Assembly: GCA_025459125.1 (NCBI GenBank)
Contig: JALORE010000010.1
Span: forward strand, 1 to 45,809
Length of the DNA: 45,809 nt
Direction: 5' to 3'
From: Planctomycetota bacterium
GTDB taxonomy: Bacteria > Planctomycetota > Phycisphaerae > Sedimentisphaerales > Anaerobacaceae
The notes below the pieces were generated by a model, which did no database searches, had not been told where the DNA came from, and was given only the letters and a program-made list of their open reading frames with translations. The number at the start of each line of letters is the position of its first letter. Within the stretch, counting starts at the first letter, position 1. The position numbers were made by a program, and so were the translations under genes. Shown here one piece after another: positions 23,311 through 31,616 of this stretch.

Positions 23311-23952
23311 GCGCCGAACAAAGCCAAGACCCACCGCGTGGGACGGGCCTCGGGGGCGTGGGACGCGGGGTGTTGTACGAACGAACCCAAATGGCGGTAG
23401 TCGGTGGTCAGTAGGAGGACCGATTATTCCACTGTTCCATCATTCGACCATCCCAATTCCCCGCCAATCGTGCGAAACAAACCCAATTTGGGCAGGGTCC
23501 ATCTGGAGGACAAGTGTTGGTTGGATAAGGACTTGTGATGGGTCGGACACCGGGAGGACGCGGAGAAAACAAACCCAATTTCCGGGTCCTGGAGGGGGCA
23601 GGCGGACACGGCTGTCCCCTTTGCCGGAAGCGACTTCCGGCGTCACTGCGAACCGTGCTGCTGCGCCGAACAAAGCCAAGGGACGGTAACCCGGTGGGCC
23701 GGGGGCGGGCGGCCGTGAGAGAGCGAATTGTGCGAAACAAACCCAATTTTGGCAAAGGGTGTTTGGAGAACAAGTGCTGCACTGGTAAGGACTTGCGGCC
23801 ATTTGGACGCGGGGAGAGCCTCGGAAAAACAAAGCCAATTCGGGGGACGCGGCCGGCGGGTCGAGGGGCGGGGGAAGAGGACTGGAAACATCCCGCCCCC
23901 CGTCCCGCAGACCTCGCCCCCCATGCGCAGGGCGTCGAACAAACCCAATCGG
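23311..23952. repeat. Degenerate repeat field built on AAACAAACCCAATT
   Basis: Eight copies of a motif close to GCGAAACAAACCCAATTT lie at 23311, 23374, 23471, 23563, 23662, 23729, 23822 and 23932, all in the same orientation and 63-110 bp apart. Some carry AAAGCCAA in place of AAACCCAA. The spacers are related in pairs: after the copies at 23471 and 23729 similar text follows (GGACAAGTGTTGGTTGGATA against GAACAAGTGCTGCACTGGTA, then AGGACTTG), suggesting a diverged tandem duplication of about 250 bp. The full 22960-24060 gap has no supported gene; its left part holds GGCGGTAGG-type short repeats, and at about 23425-23455 a CCATCATTCGACCAT stretch resembles the repeat at 30491-30553. Confidence 0.7.
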
Positions 23953-24060
23953 CGGAATCGTTGACGGCGGTGGGCCGACTTGATAGGATGCTCGGGCTTG
24001 GTCGCCCCCCAGGGGTTTGAAGGATCGAATTGAGTGTCTTTGCGTTGGCGAGGAATCAGG

Positions 24061-27000
24061 ATGAAGTACGTACTGGCACTGTGCGTGGCGGCTCTGGCAG
24101 GTCTCACTCCGGCTTGGGCGGGAACGGAAGCCCGACTGCTGCGATTCCCGGCGATCCATGGGGACCAGATCGTCTTCACCTACGCGGGGGATCTCTACAC
24201 GGTCGCCGCCACCGGGGGTACGGCCCGCAAACTGACCAACGGTGAAGGTTTCGAGATGTTCGCCCGGTTCTCGCCCGACGGGCAATCGATCGCCTTCACC
24301 GGCCAGTACGACGGCAATACCGAAGTCTACCTCATGCCCGCCACCGGCGGCGTCCCGCAACGGCTGACCTACACCGCCACGCTCGGGCGGGACGATGTGG
24401 CCGACCGCATGGGGCCAAACAATATCGTGATGACCTGGACGACGGATGGACGGAACATCATCTTCCGGTCGCGGATGCACTCGTTCAATCCGTTTCTGGG
24501 CCGGCTGTATTCCGTCCCGCTGAGCGGCGAGCTGCCGGCGGAACTGCCGCTGCCCCGCGCGGGGTTCTGCTCGTTTTCGCCGGACGGCAGAAAACTCGCC
24601 TACAATCGCGTCTTTCGCGAGTTCCGCACCTGGAAGCGCTATCGCGGCGGCATGGCCGACGATATCTGGATTTACGATTTCGACGCCAAGACCACCGAGA
24701 ACATCACGAACAACGCGGCGCTCGACATCATCCCGATGTGGCACCAGGACCGGATCTACTTCCTCTCGGATCGGGACGGCCACACACGGATGAACCTTTT
24801 CGTCTACGACACGAAGTCCCAAGAGACCCGCCAGCTCACGGATTTCGCCGAGTTTGACGTGAAGTTCCCGTCGCTGGGCCAGAATGCGATCGTCTTCGAG
24901 AACGGCGGCTATCTCTACCGCTTCGACCTGGCCACCGGCCCGTGCACGAAGCTGAGCATCTTCATCGACGACGATCTCCAGGGCGGCCGGGGCGGGCTGG
25001 TCAATGTTACCGATAAGGTGACCAATTACGAGATCGCGCCGGATGGCAAGCGGGCCCTGTTCGGCGCCCGCGGGGACGTGTTTACCGTTCCCGCCAAGTA
25101 CGGGGCAGTCCGCAACCTGACCGCCTCGCCCGGCGTGCACGAGCGGAATTCGAAATGGTCGCCCGACGGCAAGTGGATCGCCTACATCTCCGATGCCTCC
25201 GGGGAGGATGAGATCTGGATCGTCCCGCAGGACGGCCGCGGGCCCGCCCGGCAGGTCACGAAAGATGACGCGATCTACAAATACGAGATCGAATGGTCGC
25301 CCGACAGCAAGAAGATCCTCTGGGCGGACAAGGCCCTGCGGCTGCGCTTCGTGAACGTCGAGACCGGCCGCATCACCGACGTCTGCCAGTGCGAGAAGTG
25401 GGAGTTCAGCGAGTACGCCTGGTCGCCGGACAGCGCCTGGATCGTGTACACTCAGCCCGAAGTCGCCTGCATGAGCAAGATCTACCTCTACTCGCTGAAG
25501 GACCAGAGCTCGCACGAGCTGACCGACGGCTGGTACGACTCGTCGAACCCGGTCTTCAGCTCCGACGGCCGCTTCGTGTTCTTCGTCTCCGATCGCGATT
25601 TCAATCCCATCTACAGCCGGACCGAATGGAACCACGCCTACCAGGAGATGTCCCGCATCTACCTGATCACGCTGGCCCAGGCCACGGAATCGCCTTTCAA
25701 GCCCCGCAGCGACGAGGTCGGGGTGAAGGCCGCGGACGAGAAGGAAAAGCCGGCGGACGAGGCAAAGCCGGCCCCCGAGAAAGACGCCCAGAAGCCGGAG
25801 GCCAAGGACGCCAAGAAGAAGGATGAGCCCGAGCCGATCAAGGTCGATCTGGAGGGGATCAAGGATCGGATCGCGGTGCTGCCGGTGGAGGTGGCCAACT
25901 ATCGCCATGTCGGCGCGGTGAACGATCAGGTCTATTACATCCGCCGGGCGGGGCGAGGCGACCGGGCACAGTTGTGTCTGTACGATCTGAAAGAGCGGAA
26001 AGAGACCGAGCTTGGGCAGATCGACGGCTACGAGATCTCCGCGGACCACAAGAAGATGCTGGTGGCCGCGAGTCACAAGTACGGGATCATCGATCTGCCC
26101 AAGGGCAAGGTCGAGTTGAAGGACACGCTGGACCTGTCCCAGATGGAGGTCCAGCTCGACCGGCGGGCCGAGTGGCGGCAGATCTTCCACGAGTGCTGGC
26201 GGCAGATGCGGGACTTCTTCCACGTCCCGAACATGCACGGCGTGGACTGGCCGGCGATGCGGGCCCGCTACGAGCCGCTCGTCGCGCACGTGAATCACCG
26301 GGCCGATCTGACCTACATCATTGGGGAGATGATCGGCGAGCTGAACGCCGGACATACCTACGTCGGCGGCGGCGAATGCCCCACGCCCGAGCGGATCGCG
26401 ACGGGCCTGCTCGGGGCCGAGCTGACCCGTGATCCCCAGTCCGGTTACTACCAGATCGCCAGGATTCTGCGGGGCAAGAACTGGGAGAAGGAGGCGCGGT
26501 CTCCCCTGACGGAGATCGGCGTCGAGGCGCGGGAAGGCGACTACATCCTGGCGGTCGACGGCCGCTCGACCGCGGACGTGAAGAACCTGTTCGAGCTGCT
26601 CGTCAACAAAGCGGGCCGGCAGGTGACACTGAAGCTCAACGCAAAACCGGAGCTCGAAGGCAGCCGCGAAACCATCGTTGTGCCCACCGCCAACGAGGAA
26701 AGCCTCTATTACTACGGCTGGGTCCAGGGCAACATCGAGAAAGTCACGAAAGCCACCGGCGGCAAAGTCGGCTATCTCCACGTCCCGGACATGAGCGCCG
26801 CCGGCCTGAACGAGTTTGTGGAGCACTTCTATCCGCAGATTCGCAAGAAGGCCCTCATCATCGACGTGCGCGGCAACGGCGGCGGCAACGTCTCGCCCAT
26901 GCTTATCGAGCGGCTGCGGCGTGAGGCGGTGATGATCGACTTCGCGCGCAACGCGGCCCCGGCCCCGGACCCAGAAGAGATGATTTATGGGCCGATGGTC

Positions 27001-27363
27001 TGCCTGGCCGATGAGTTCTCCGCCTCGGACGGTGACCTGTTCACCTACCGTTTCAAGCAATACCAACTCGGGAAAGTCATCGGCAAACGCACCTGGGGCG
27101 GCGTGATCGGCATCCGCGGCTCCCTGCCGCTGCTGGACGGCAGCTACCTGAACAAGCCCGAGTTCTCCCGCTACGATGTGGCCGGCAAGCAATGGATCAT
27201 CGAGGGCCGGGGCGTCGAGCCGGACATCGTGGTGGACAACGATCCCGCGAAAGAGTACGCCGGCATCGACCAGCAGCTCGACAAAGCGATCGAAGTCATT
27301 CTCGAAGAGCTCAAGACCAAGGAGAAGACCATCCCGCCCCTGCCGCCCTATCCGGTGAAATGA
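24061..27363 (+). CDS. Tricorn-type S41 serine protease, secreted
   Basis: A 1100-residue tricorn protease homologue. The ATG at 24061 follows AGGAATCAGG; residues 1-20 are a signal peptide (YVLALCVAALAGLTPAWA). The first 560 residues form a beta-propeller with SPDG blades (FSPDGQSIAFTGQYDGNTEV, WSPDGKWIAYISDASGEDEI). A charged Lys/Glu/Ala/Pro linker at about 565-600 leads to a second set of propeller strands, a helical C1 core, a PDZ domain (about 800-880, EGDYILAVDGRSTADV) and the C2 S41 core. The His of NAGHTYV (about 765) and the Ser of SASDGD (about 989) fit the tricorn catalytic pair, and RTWGGVIGIRG forms the end of the active site. Such enzymes trim peptides; with a signal peptide it acts outside the cytoplasm. 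It is convergent with the lptC-like gene. Confidence 0.93.
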   Translation: MKYVLALCVAALAGLTPAWAGTEARLLRFPAIHGDQIVFTYAGDLYTVAATGGTARKLTNGEGFEMFARFSPDGQSIAFTGQYDGNTEVYLMPATGGVPQRLTYTATLGRDDVADRMGPNNIVMTWTTDGRNIIFRSRMHSFNPFLGRLYSVPLSGELPAELPLPRAGFCSFSPDGRKLAYNRVFREFRTWKRYRGGMADDIWIYDFDAKTTENITNNAALDIIPMWHQDRIYFLSDRDGHTRMNLFVYDTKSQETRQLTDFAEFDVKFPSLGQNAIVFENGGYLYRFDLATGPCTKLSIFIDDDLQGGRGGLVNVTDKVTNYEIAPDGKRALFGARGDVFTVPAKYGAVRNLTASPGVHERNSKWSPDGKWIAYISDASGEDEIWIVPQDGRGPARQVTKDDAIYKYEIEWSPDSKKILWADKALRLRFVNVETGRITDVCQCEKWEFSEYAWSPDSAWIVYTQPEVACMSKIYLYSLKDQSSHELTDGWYDSSNPVFSSDGRFVFFVSDRDFNPIYSRTEWNHAYQEMSRIYLITLAQATESPFKPRSDEVGVKAADEKEKPADEAKPAPEKDAQKPEAKDAKKKDEPEPIKVDLEGIKDRIAVLPVEVANYRHVGAVNDQVYYIRRAGRGDRAQLCLYDLKERKETELGQIDGYEISADHKKMLVAASHKYGIIDLPKGKVELKDTLDLSQMEVQLDRRAEWRQIFHECWRQMRDFFHVPNMHGVDWPAMRARYEPLVAHVNHRADLTYIIGEMIGELNAGHTYVGGGECPTPERIATGLLGAELTRDPQSGYYQIARILRGKNWEKEARSPLTEIGVEAREGDYILAVDGRSTADVKNLFELLVNKAGRQVTLKLNAKPELEGSRETIVVPTANEESLYYYGWVQGNIEKVTKATGGKVGYLHVPDMSAAGLNEFVEHFYPQIRKKALIIDVRGNGGGNVSPMLIERLRREAVMIDFARNAAPAPDPEEMIYGPMVCLADEFSASDGDLFTYRFKQYQLGKVIGKRTWGGVIGIRGSLPLLDGSYLNKPEFSRYDVAGKQWIIEGRGVEPDIVVDNDPAKEYAGIDQQLDKAIEVILEELKTKEKTIPPLPPYPVK

Positions 27364-27458
27364 GCCCGGTCACGGCAGGAGCGACGGACCGAAGAAGACA
27401 CGGCCCACGCCACGGCGGCTAACACCGCGTGCTGCGAACCTGTATTCACGCGCGGGGG

Positions 27459-29927
27459 TTACTGGGCCGATCGTGGTGGCGCCGGGAGCGTGCTGGGGGT
27501 GGGGAATTCGGTCTTGACTTGGCCGGTCTTGAGATTCAGCTCAACATAGGGGACCTGGGTGCCGTTGAAGTAGCACCGCTGCTCATCGTCGCCGCGGACC
27601 AGCACCTGGGATTGGGCGTGATCGTACCACAGCGAGGCGCCGGAGAAGCTGAGCTGGCGGGCCTCGTCCTCGTACTCGATGCCGTCGGAAGCGGCCAGGG
27701 AAACCAGCTCCAGGCTGCCTTGGGCCGCCTCCTGCAGCAGCGCTTCGACGTGCCCCGCAACGGTGCGAGTGTGCCGATCGTATTTGCCGTCCGCCAGGGT
27801 GAAGTAGTCGAGTACAAGCTGGCGTGCATCGTCCTCGGCAATGACATGGTTCGTGGCAGAGAAGTAGATCAGCTTGTCAAAGCTGGTCAGACGGGCCACG
27901 CACGGCTGCCGGAGGCTGAACCGATTCGGGTCAGCCTGAGGTTCGAGGTTCTCCTCGTTGCGGATCCACAGTTCGCCGGGACCGACGGCGGTGAACTGCG
28001 CTCCCTGCATCGGGCCGGCCGTCCCAACCACGGGCCCGCGCGGATCGAGCTCGTATTCCAGTCGCGCGGCATCCAGTTGGGTCCCGCCCAGCAGCCGATC
28101 GGGGCTGCGACGCAGGATGCGCAGGGCCGCCGGACCGCCCCGCGTCACGAGCTTGCGGGCACTGACCGCCGTCTCTTTCGGCCGATTGGCGTCGGACATG
28201 AGGTACATCACCATCTGCGGAGCGGTGAGCGTGTACTCCTGTAGCGCATTCGGCTCGGGCTTCGACATGACGACCTTGCAGTCGCCTTCGAACAGGACCT
28301 CGTCCACCGCCGCCACGAAGCGGACGCGGTCCCGGGCGGTCACCGTCATCGGCACCGTGCCCGCCATCGGCTTGCGCGCCGGGGCGCCGTTGGGGTCGAG
28401 CGGAATGACCATCTGGACCGGACCCGCCAGCGTGGTATCGGTGCTCAGGGCGTCGAAGAGGATCTCCGCGGCTGTCGTACGCTGCCGACTCAGGGGTTCC
28501 GGAGCGGCCGGCCGGGCGACGTCCGGCAGCGGACCCTCTCGCGTAACCTGACCCATCTCGGGGCCTTTGGGCTCCCGATCATCGGTCCTCGGCTCCGGCG
28601 GCGGCACCTTCTTGCCCTCGGGTGTAATCATGAGGCCCCCATCGCAGGTGATGACCGTATCGAAGAACTCCGCAGGAATCGAGCTGATGACCAGATGCGA
28701 CGAGGCACTCGTGTCCAAGGCGGGCGGACCGGGGTACGGAGCCGAACTGGCCTCCTCAGGCTTCTTCGACACCGCCGGCTTCGGGGCCCCCTGGGCCGGG
28801 GACTTCGCACCGTCCGCAGCCTTCGCCGCTGTTGGCGCCACCGGCTCCGGCGCCGGCGCGGCCGGAGTCTTCTCCGATGCCGCCGGCCCCGCATGGGGCG
28901 CCGCCGGGACCGGGGTCTCCGCCTGGCGCGAGTCCAACCACACGAGGTGTGCGATCGTGAGTCTCTCCTGCGCCGTAATGAGGTCGTTCGGCGTCTGAAT
29001 GACAACGTTCTTGCGGAAGACGCACTGATAGCGGTCCGGCGGCCGCGGTCCGCCCGCGGCGTTCATCGGCGTCTGCGCCGGGGCAGGTCCCGCGGCGCGA
29101 GTCGGAACCACGGAACTCTGTGGCGCTGCCGCAGGCCTGGGCGCCGCCATCCCGGAACCGGGCGACACCGGAGGCTTCCGTGCCGCCACGGGAGGACTGG
29201 CCGACGGTGCAGCCTCGGGGGATCGACGTTGCGGCGTCAGATCAGCCAGAGAGCCCAATTCCTCGAAGCGCGTTCGCAGGCTCTCCAACTCGAAGATCCG
29301 GAACAACTCGAGCCGATTGCGGCCCTCATCATACAACAGGTCCATGCCCTTGCCGGTCAGTTGCGCCCGGCGGGACAGAAACCGCACCGATCCGGCGGAG
29401 GTGAACAGCGACCGGGACGCGATGAAGTCCACCTCGTCGAGATGGATGAAACCCTCCAGGGCTTCGTTCGGCTCCATGGGAACGATGTGGATGACGACGT
29501 TCCCGGTGAAGGTGGCATCGCCCGCGACCACCCGGGAGAACGCCGTATCGACCTGAACCCTGCCCCGGTTGGCCGTCACGGTACAGCGAAACGTGGGCAG
29601 GAACATCTGCAGATACGGGTTGGTCGTCTCCCACTGGCTGCCCCGCCGGTGCACCAGCCGCTCGAATCCGAAGATCCGGTCCACCTCGTTTTTGTCGTTG
29701 CGGTGCACGAGTCGGGTCTGCTCGACCCGATCGATCCCGACGTTGAGGATCGTGCCCACCTCGTTGGGCGAGCCGCCGGCGGTGCGCGCCGGCAGTGCGG
29801 GCAGCGATTCGGCGACCTCCGTCGGCATGGGCGGCGTCCGATTGACCTGCAGGTAGAACCAGTAGACCCCCCACAAGACGGCCAAGGCGAACAAGCCCAC
29901 CACGAGTTTGCGAATGGTCCCTTTCAT
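27459..29927 (-). CDS. LptC-like LPS export protein fused to further OstA/LptA-like segments
   Basis: An 822-residue protein. Residues 8-26 are a single N-terminal transmembrane helix (VVGLFALAVLWGVYWFYLQV), as in LptC. Residues about 55-240 look like an LptC/OstA beta-jellyroll (VQVDTAFSRVVAGDATFTGN, IHLDEVDFIASRSL, LTGKGMDLLYDEGRNRLELF). Pro/Ala-rich linkers at about 245-330 and 365-440 separate more strand-rich blocks with OstA-like phrases (VVIQTPNDLITAQERL, FEGDCKVVM, TAPQMVMYL, LSFSGASLWYDHAQSQVLV). LptC is normally about 190 residues, so this one may build a long periplasmic LPS bridge by itself; that is inference. It lies 18 bp after kdsC, the standard kdsD-kdsC-lptC order. No lptA or lptB follows: the strand ends against the tricorn gene. 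Confidence 0.7.
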   Translation of the reverse strand: MKGTIRKLVVGLFALAVLWGVYWFYLQVNRTPPMPTEVAESLPALPARTAGGSPNEVGTILNVGIDRVEQTRLVHRNDKNEVDRIFGFERLVHRRGSQWETTNPYLQMFLPTFRCTVTANRGRVQVDTAFSRVVAGDATFTGNVVIHIVPMEPNEALEGFIHLDEVDFIASRSLFTSAGSVRFLSRRAQLTGKGMDLLYDEGRNRLELFRIFELESLRTRFEELGSLADLTPQRRSPEAAPSASPPVAARKPPVSPGSGMAAPRPAAAPQSSVVPTRAAGPAPAQTPMNAAGGPRPPDRYQCVFRKNVVIQTPNDLITAQERLTIAHLVWLDSRQAETPVPAAPHAGPAASEKTPAAPAPEPVAPTAAKAADGAKSPAQGAPKPAVSKKPEEASSAPYPGPPALDTSASSHLVISSIPAEFFDTVITCDGGLMITPEGKKVPPPEPRTDDREPKGPEMGQVTREGPLPDVARPAAPEPLSRQRTTAAEILFDALSTDTTLAGPVQMVIPLDPNGAPARKPMAGTVPMTVTARDRVRFVAAVDEVLFEGDCKVVMSKPEPNALQEYTLTAPQMVMYLMSDANRPKETAVSARKLVTRGGPAALRILRRSPDRLLGGTQLDAARLEYELDPRGPVVGTAGPMQGAQFTAVGPGELWIRNEENLEPQADPNRFSLRQPCVARLTSFDKLIYFSATNHVIAEDDARQLVLDYFTLADGKYDRHTRTVAGHVEALLQEAAQGSLELVSLAASDGIEYEDEARQLSFSGASLWYDHAQSQVLVRGDDEQRCYFNGTQVPYVELNLKTGQVKTEFPTPSTLPAPPRSAQ

Positions 29928-29945
29928 GATCTGTATCCGGGACGA

Positions 29946-30473
29946 CTAGGTCTCATAGCGTTCCATCAAGCTCTGCCATCGGCCGGAGCCTTTGAGGATA
30001 TACTCGATCACCTCGCGTACGGCCCCGTCGCCGCCGGCACGCGTCGTCACGTAATCCGCCTGCGCCTTGACTTCGTCGACCGCGTTGGCCACGGCCGCAC
30101 CGAACCCGACGTGGCGGATCACCGGCAGATCCATCACGTCGTCGCCGACGTAGGCAACGCGGCCCGCCGGCACACCGATCTCCTCCAGCAGTTTCTGCAA
30201 GGCCGGCAGCTTCACGTGGCAGTCCTGCAAGACGTACGGCACCTGCAATTCCTCCGCCCGGCGGATCGTCGCCAGCGAGTGGCGTCCGCTGAGCCAGGCC
30301 ACCTTCAGACCGGCCCGCTGCCACATGCGGATGCCGTGCCCGTCGAGAACGTGAAAGCACTTGCTTTCGGTGCCATCATGATGCGTGATGATCCGCCCGT
30401 CTGTCAACACGCCGTCCACGTCCAGCACGAGCATCGCCAGAACGCCAAGATCAACTTTCAGCTTCTGGTTCAT
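29946..30473 (-). CDS. kdsC: 3-deoxy-D-manno-octulosonate 8-phosphate phosphatase
   Basis: KdsC removes phosphate from Kdo-8-phosphate, giving Kdo for the LPS inner core. The 175-residue protein is a capless HAD phosphatase of standard length. Motif I is LVLDVDGVLTDGRI (nucleophile Asp18, Asp20), followed by the family-specific FHVLDGHGIRMWQRAG, motif II WLSGRHS, VLQDCHVKLPALQKLL with the motif III lysine, and motif IV AYVGDDVMDLPVI. TRAGGDGAVREVIEYIL at the C-terminus is the Gly-rich tail that closes over the active site of the neighbouring subunit in the tetramer. It lies between kdsD (upstream, 112-bp gap with a palindrome) and the lptC-like gene (18 bp downstream). Confidence 0.93.
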   Translation of the reverse strand: MNQKLKVDLGVLAMLVLDVDGVLTDGRIITHHDGTESKCFHVLDGHGIRMWQRAGLKVAWLSGRHSLATIRRAEELQVPYVLQDCHVKLPALQKLLEEIGVPAGRVAYVGDDVMDLPVIRHVGFGAAVANAVDEVKAQADYVTTRAGGDGAVREVIEYILKGSGRWQSLMERYET

Positions 30474-30490
30474 AATTGGCCGGAAGAAAC

Positions 30491-30553
30491 TGGAATGATG
30501 GGTGGTTGGATCAGGCGCGTAGCCTTCAGCGTGACCAGTATTCCATCATTCCA
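30491..30553. repeat. TGGAATGATGG palindromic repeat between kdsD and kdsC
   Basis: TGGAATGATGG (30491-30501) and its exact complement CCATCATTCCA (30543-30553) flank 41 bp. Similar CCATCATTC text occurs near 23440. The repeat sits inside the operon without an obvious terminator T-run. Confidence 0.55.
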
Positions 30554-30585
30554 CCCTTCCATTGTTCCCGTCTTCGCTCTTCCCT

Positions 30586-31560
30586 TCATCCCACCACTTT
30601 GATTGTAACGATGTCCTGCACATCGATCAGCCCCACGGGCCGGTTCTCGGCATCCACGACCGGCAGCTCGTCGATGCGGTATTTGTGGAAGAGGGCCGCG
30701 GCCTCGGCGGCGAGGGCATCGGCCCGGATGCGTTTGCAGTCGGCCGTCATAACGTCGCCGGCCTTCCGATCGAGCGCCTTCGGACCACAACGCGTCAGCA
30801 GCCGCCGCAGGTCGGCGTCCGTGAGGATCCCGGCCAGCCGGCCGGCCTCGTCCACGATCATCACCGCCCCGTGCCGTTTCACGTCGCGGGTCGCGTCGAG
30901 CATCCGGCGGATCGTGTCGCCGGCAGCCGCCAGCGGCAGCTTCTCTCCGGGGCGGAACATCATGGATTGCGCCACCGTCATCAGCTTCACCCCGAGCGAA
31001 CCCCCCGGATGGAAGCGGACATAGTCCTCCACACGGAACCGGCGCGCCTTCATCACGGTGAACGCCAGGGCATCGCCCACCGCGAGCATGCAGGTCGTCG
31101 AGACGCTGGGCGCTACCCCCAGCGGGCAGGCCTCGTTCACCTTGCCCAGGCATAGGACCACATCGCTGTATCGACTGAGGGTCGAGTCCTCGTCGCCGGT
31201 GATCGCGATCAGCTTGATCTGGAGTTGCTTGACCAGGTTGATGAGCCGGATGATCTCATCGGTCTCGCCGCCATAACTCAGGACGATCACGATATCCTCT
31301 TTCCGCAGACGTCCGAGGTCGCCATGGACGGCTTCCGCGGGGTGGAGGAAATGGCTCGGCGTGCCCGTCGAGGCCAGCGTGGCACTGATCTTGCGCCCGA
31401 TGATTCCCGCTTTGCCGATACCACTGACGATGGAGGAACCGGTGCCGTGGAAGATCATGGCCGCCGCGGTCGCGAACGCCTCGTTCACGACCGGGGTCAT
31501 CGCTGCGATCGCTTCCGCCTCCGCCAGGATGACGCGCCGGGCATAGTCGAGATCGAACAT
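30586..31560 (-). CDS. kdsD: Arabinose-5-phosphate isomerase
   Basis: KdsD converts ribulose 5-phosphate to arabinose 5-phosphate, the first committed step to Kdo. I take the ATG at 31560 (MFDLDYARRVILAEAEAIAA), preceded by AGGAAG, giving 324 residues, the family size; the open frame reaches 31620 but starts with Arg/Gly-rich text. The SIS domain (about 35-170) contains GTGSSIVSGIGKAGIIGRKI, ASTGTPSHFLHPAEAVHGDL and VLSYGGETDEIIRLI, and PLGVAPSVSTTCMLAVGDAL is the family signature. Two CBS motifs follow (about 205-320; GAVMIVDEAGRLAGILTDAD and ELPVVDAENRPVGLIDVQDI). It lies 56 bp downstream of rng and 112 bp upstream of kdsC. Confidence 0.94.
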   Translation of the reverse strand: MFDLDYARRVILAEAEAIAAMTPVVNEAFATAAAMIFHGTGSSIVSGIGKAGIIGRKISATLASTGTPSHFLHPAEAVHGDLGRLRKEDIVIVLSYGGETDEIIRLINLVKQLQIKLIAITGDEDSTLSRYSDVVLCLGKVNEACPLGVAPSVSTTCMLAVGDALAFTVMKARRFRVEDYVRFHPGGSLGVKLMTVAQSMMFRPGEKLPLAAAGDTIRRMLDATRDVKRHGAVMIVDEAGRLAGILTDADLRRLLTRCGPKALDRKAGDVMTADCKRIRADALAAEAAALFHKYRIDELPVVDAENRPVGLIDVQDIVTIKVVG

Positions 31561-31616
31561 CACTGTCTTCCTGCCGCGTGGCGCCGCCCCGCGCCCGCCG
31601 GCCCGCGGACGGCCGC

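Noticed and set aside
23311-23952. Possible CRISPR array
   Set aside because: Motif copies are degenerate and 63-110 bp apart, spacers are related to each other rather than unique, and no cas gene is nearby.
23440-27192. 1250-codon open frame on the minus strand
   Set aside because: Antisense to the tricorn-like protease and the repeat field. The sense strand has a signal peptide, propeller blades and catalytic motifs; the antisense has none.
28695-30602. 635-codon open frame on the plus strand
   Set aside because: Antisense to the lptC-like gene and kdsC; Arg-rich with no recognisable domain.
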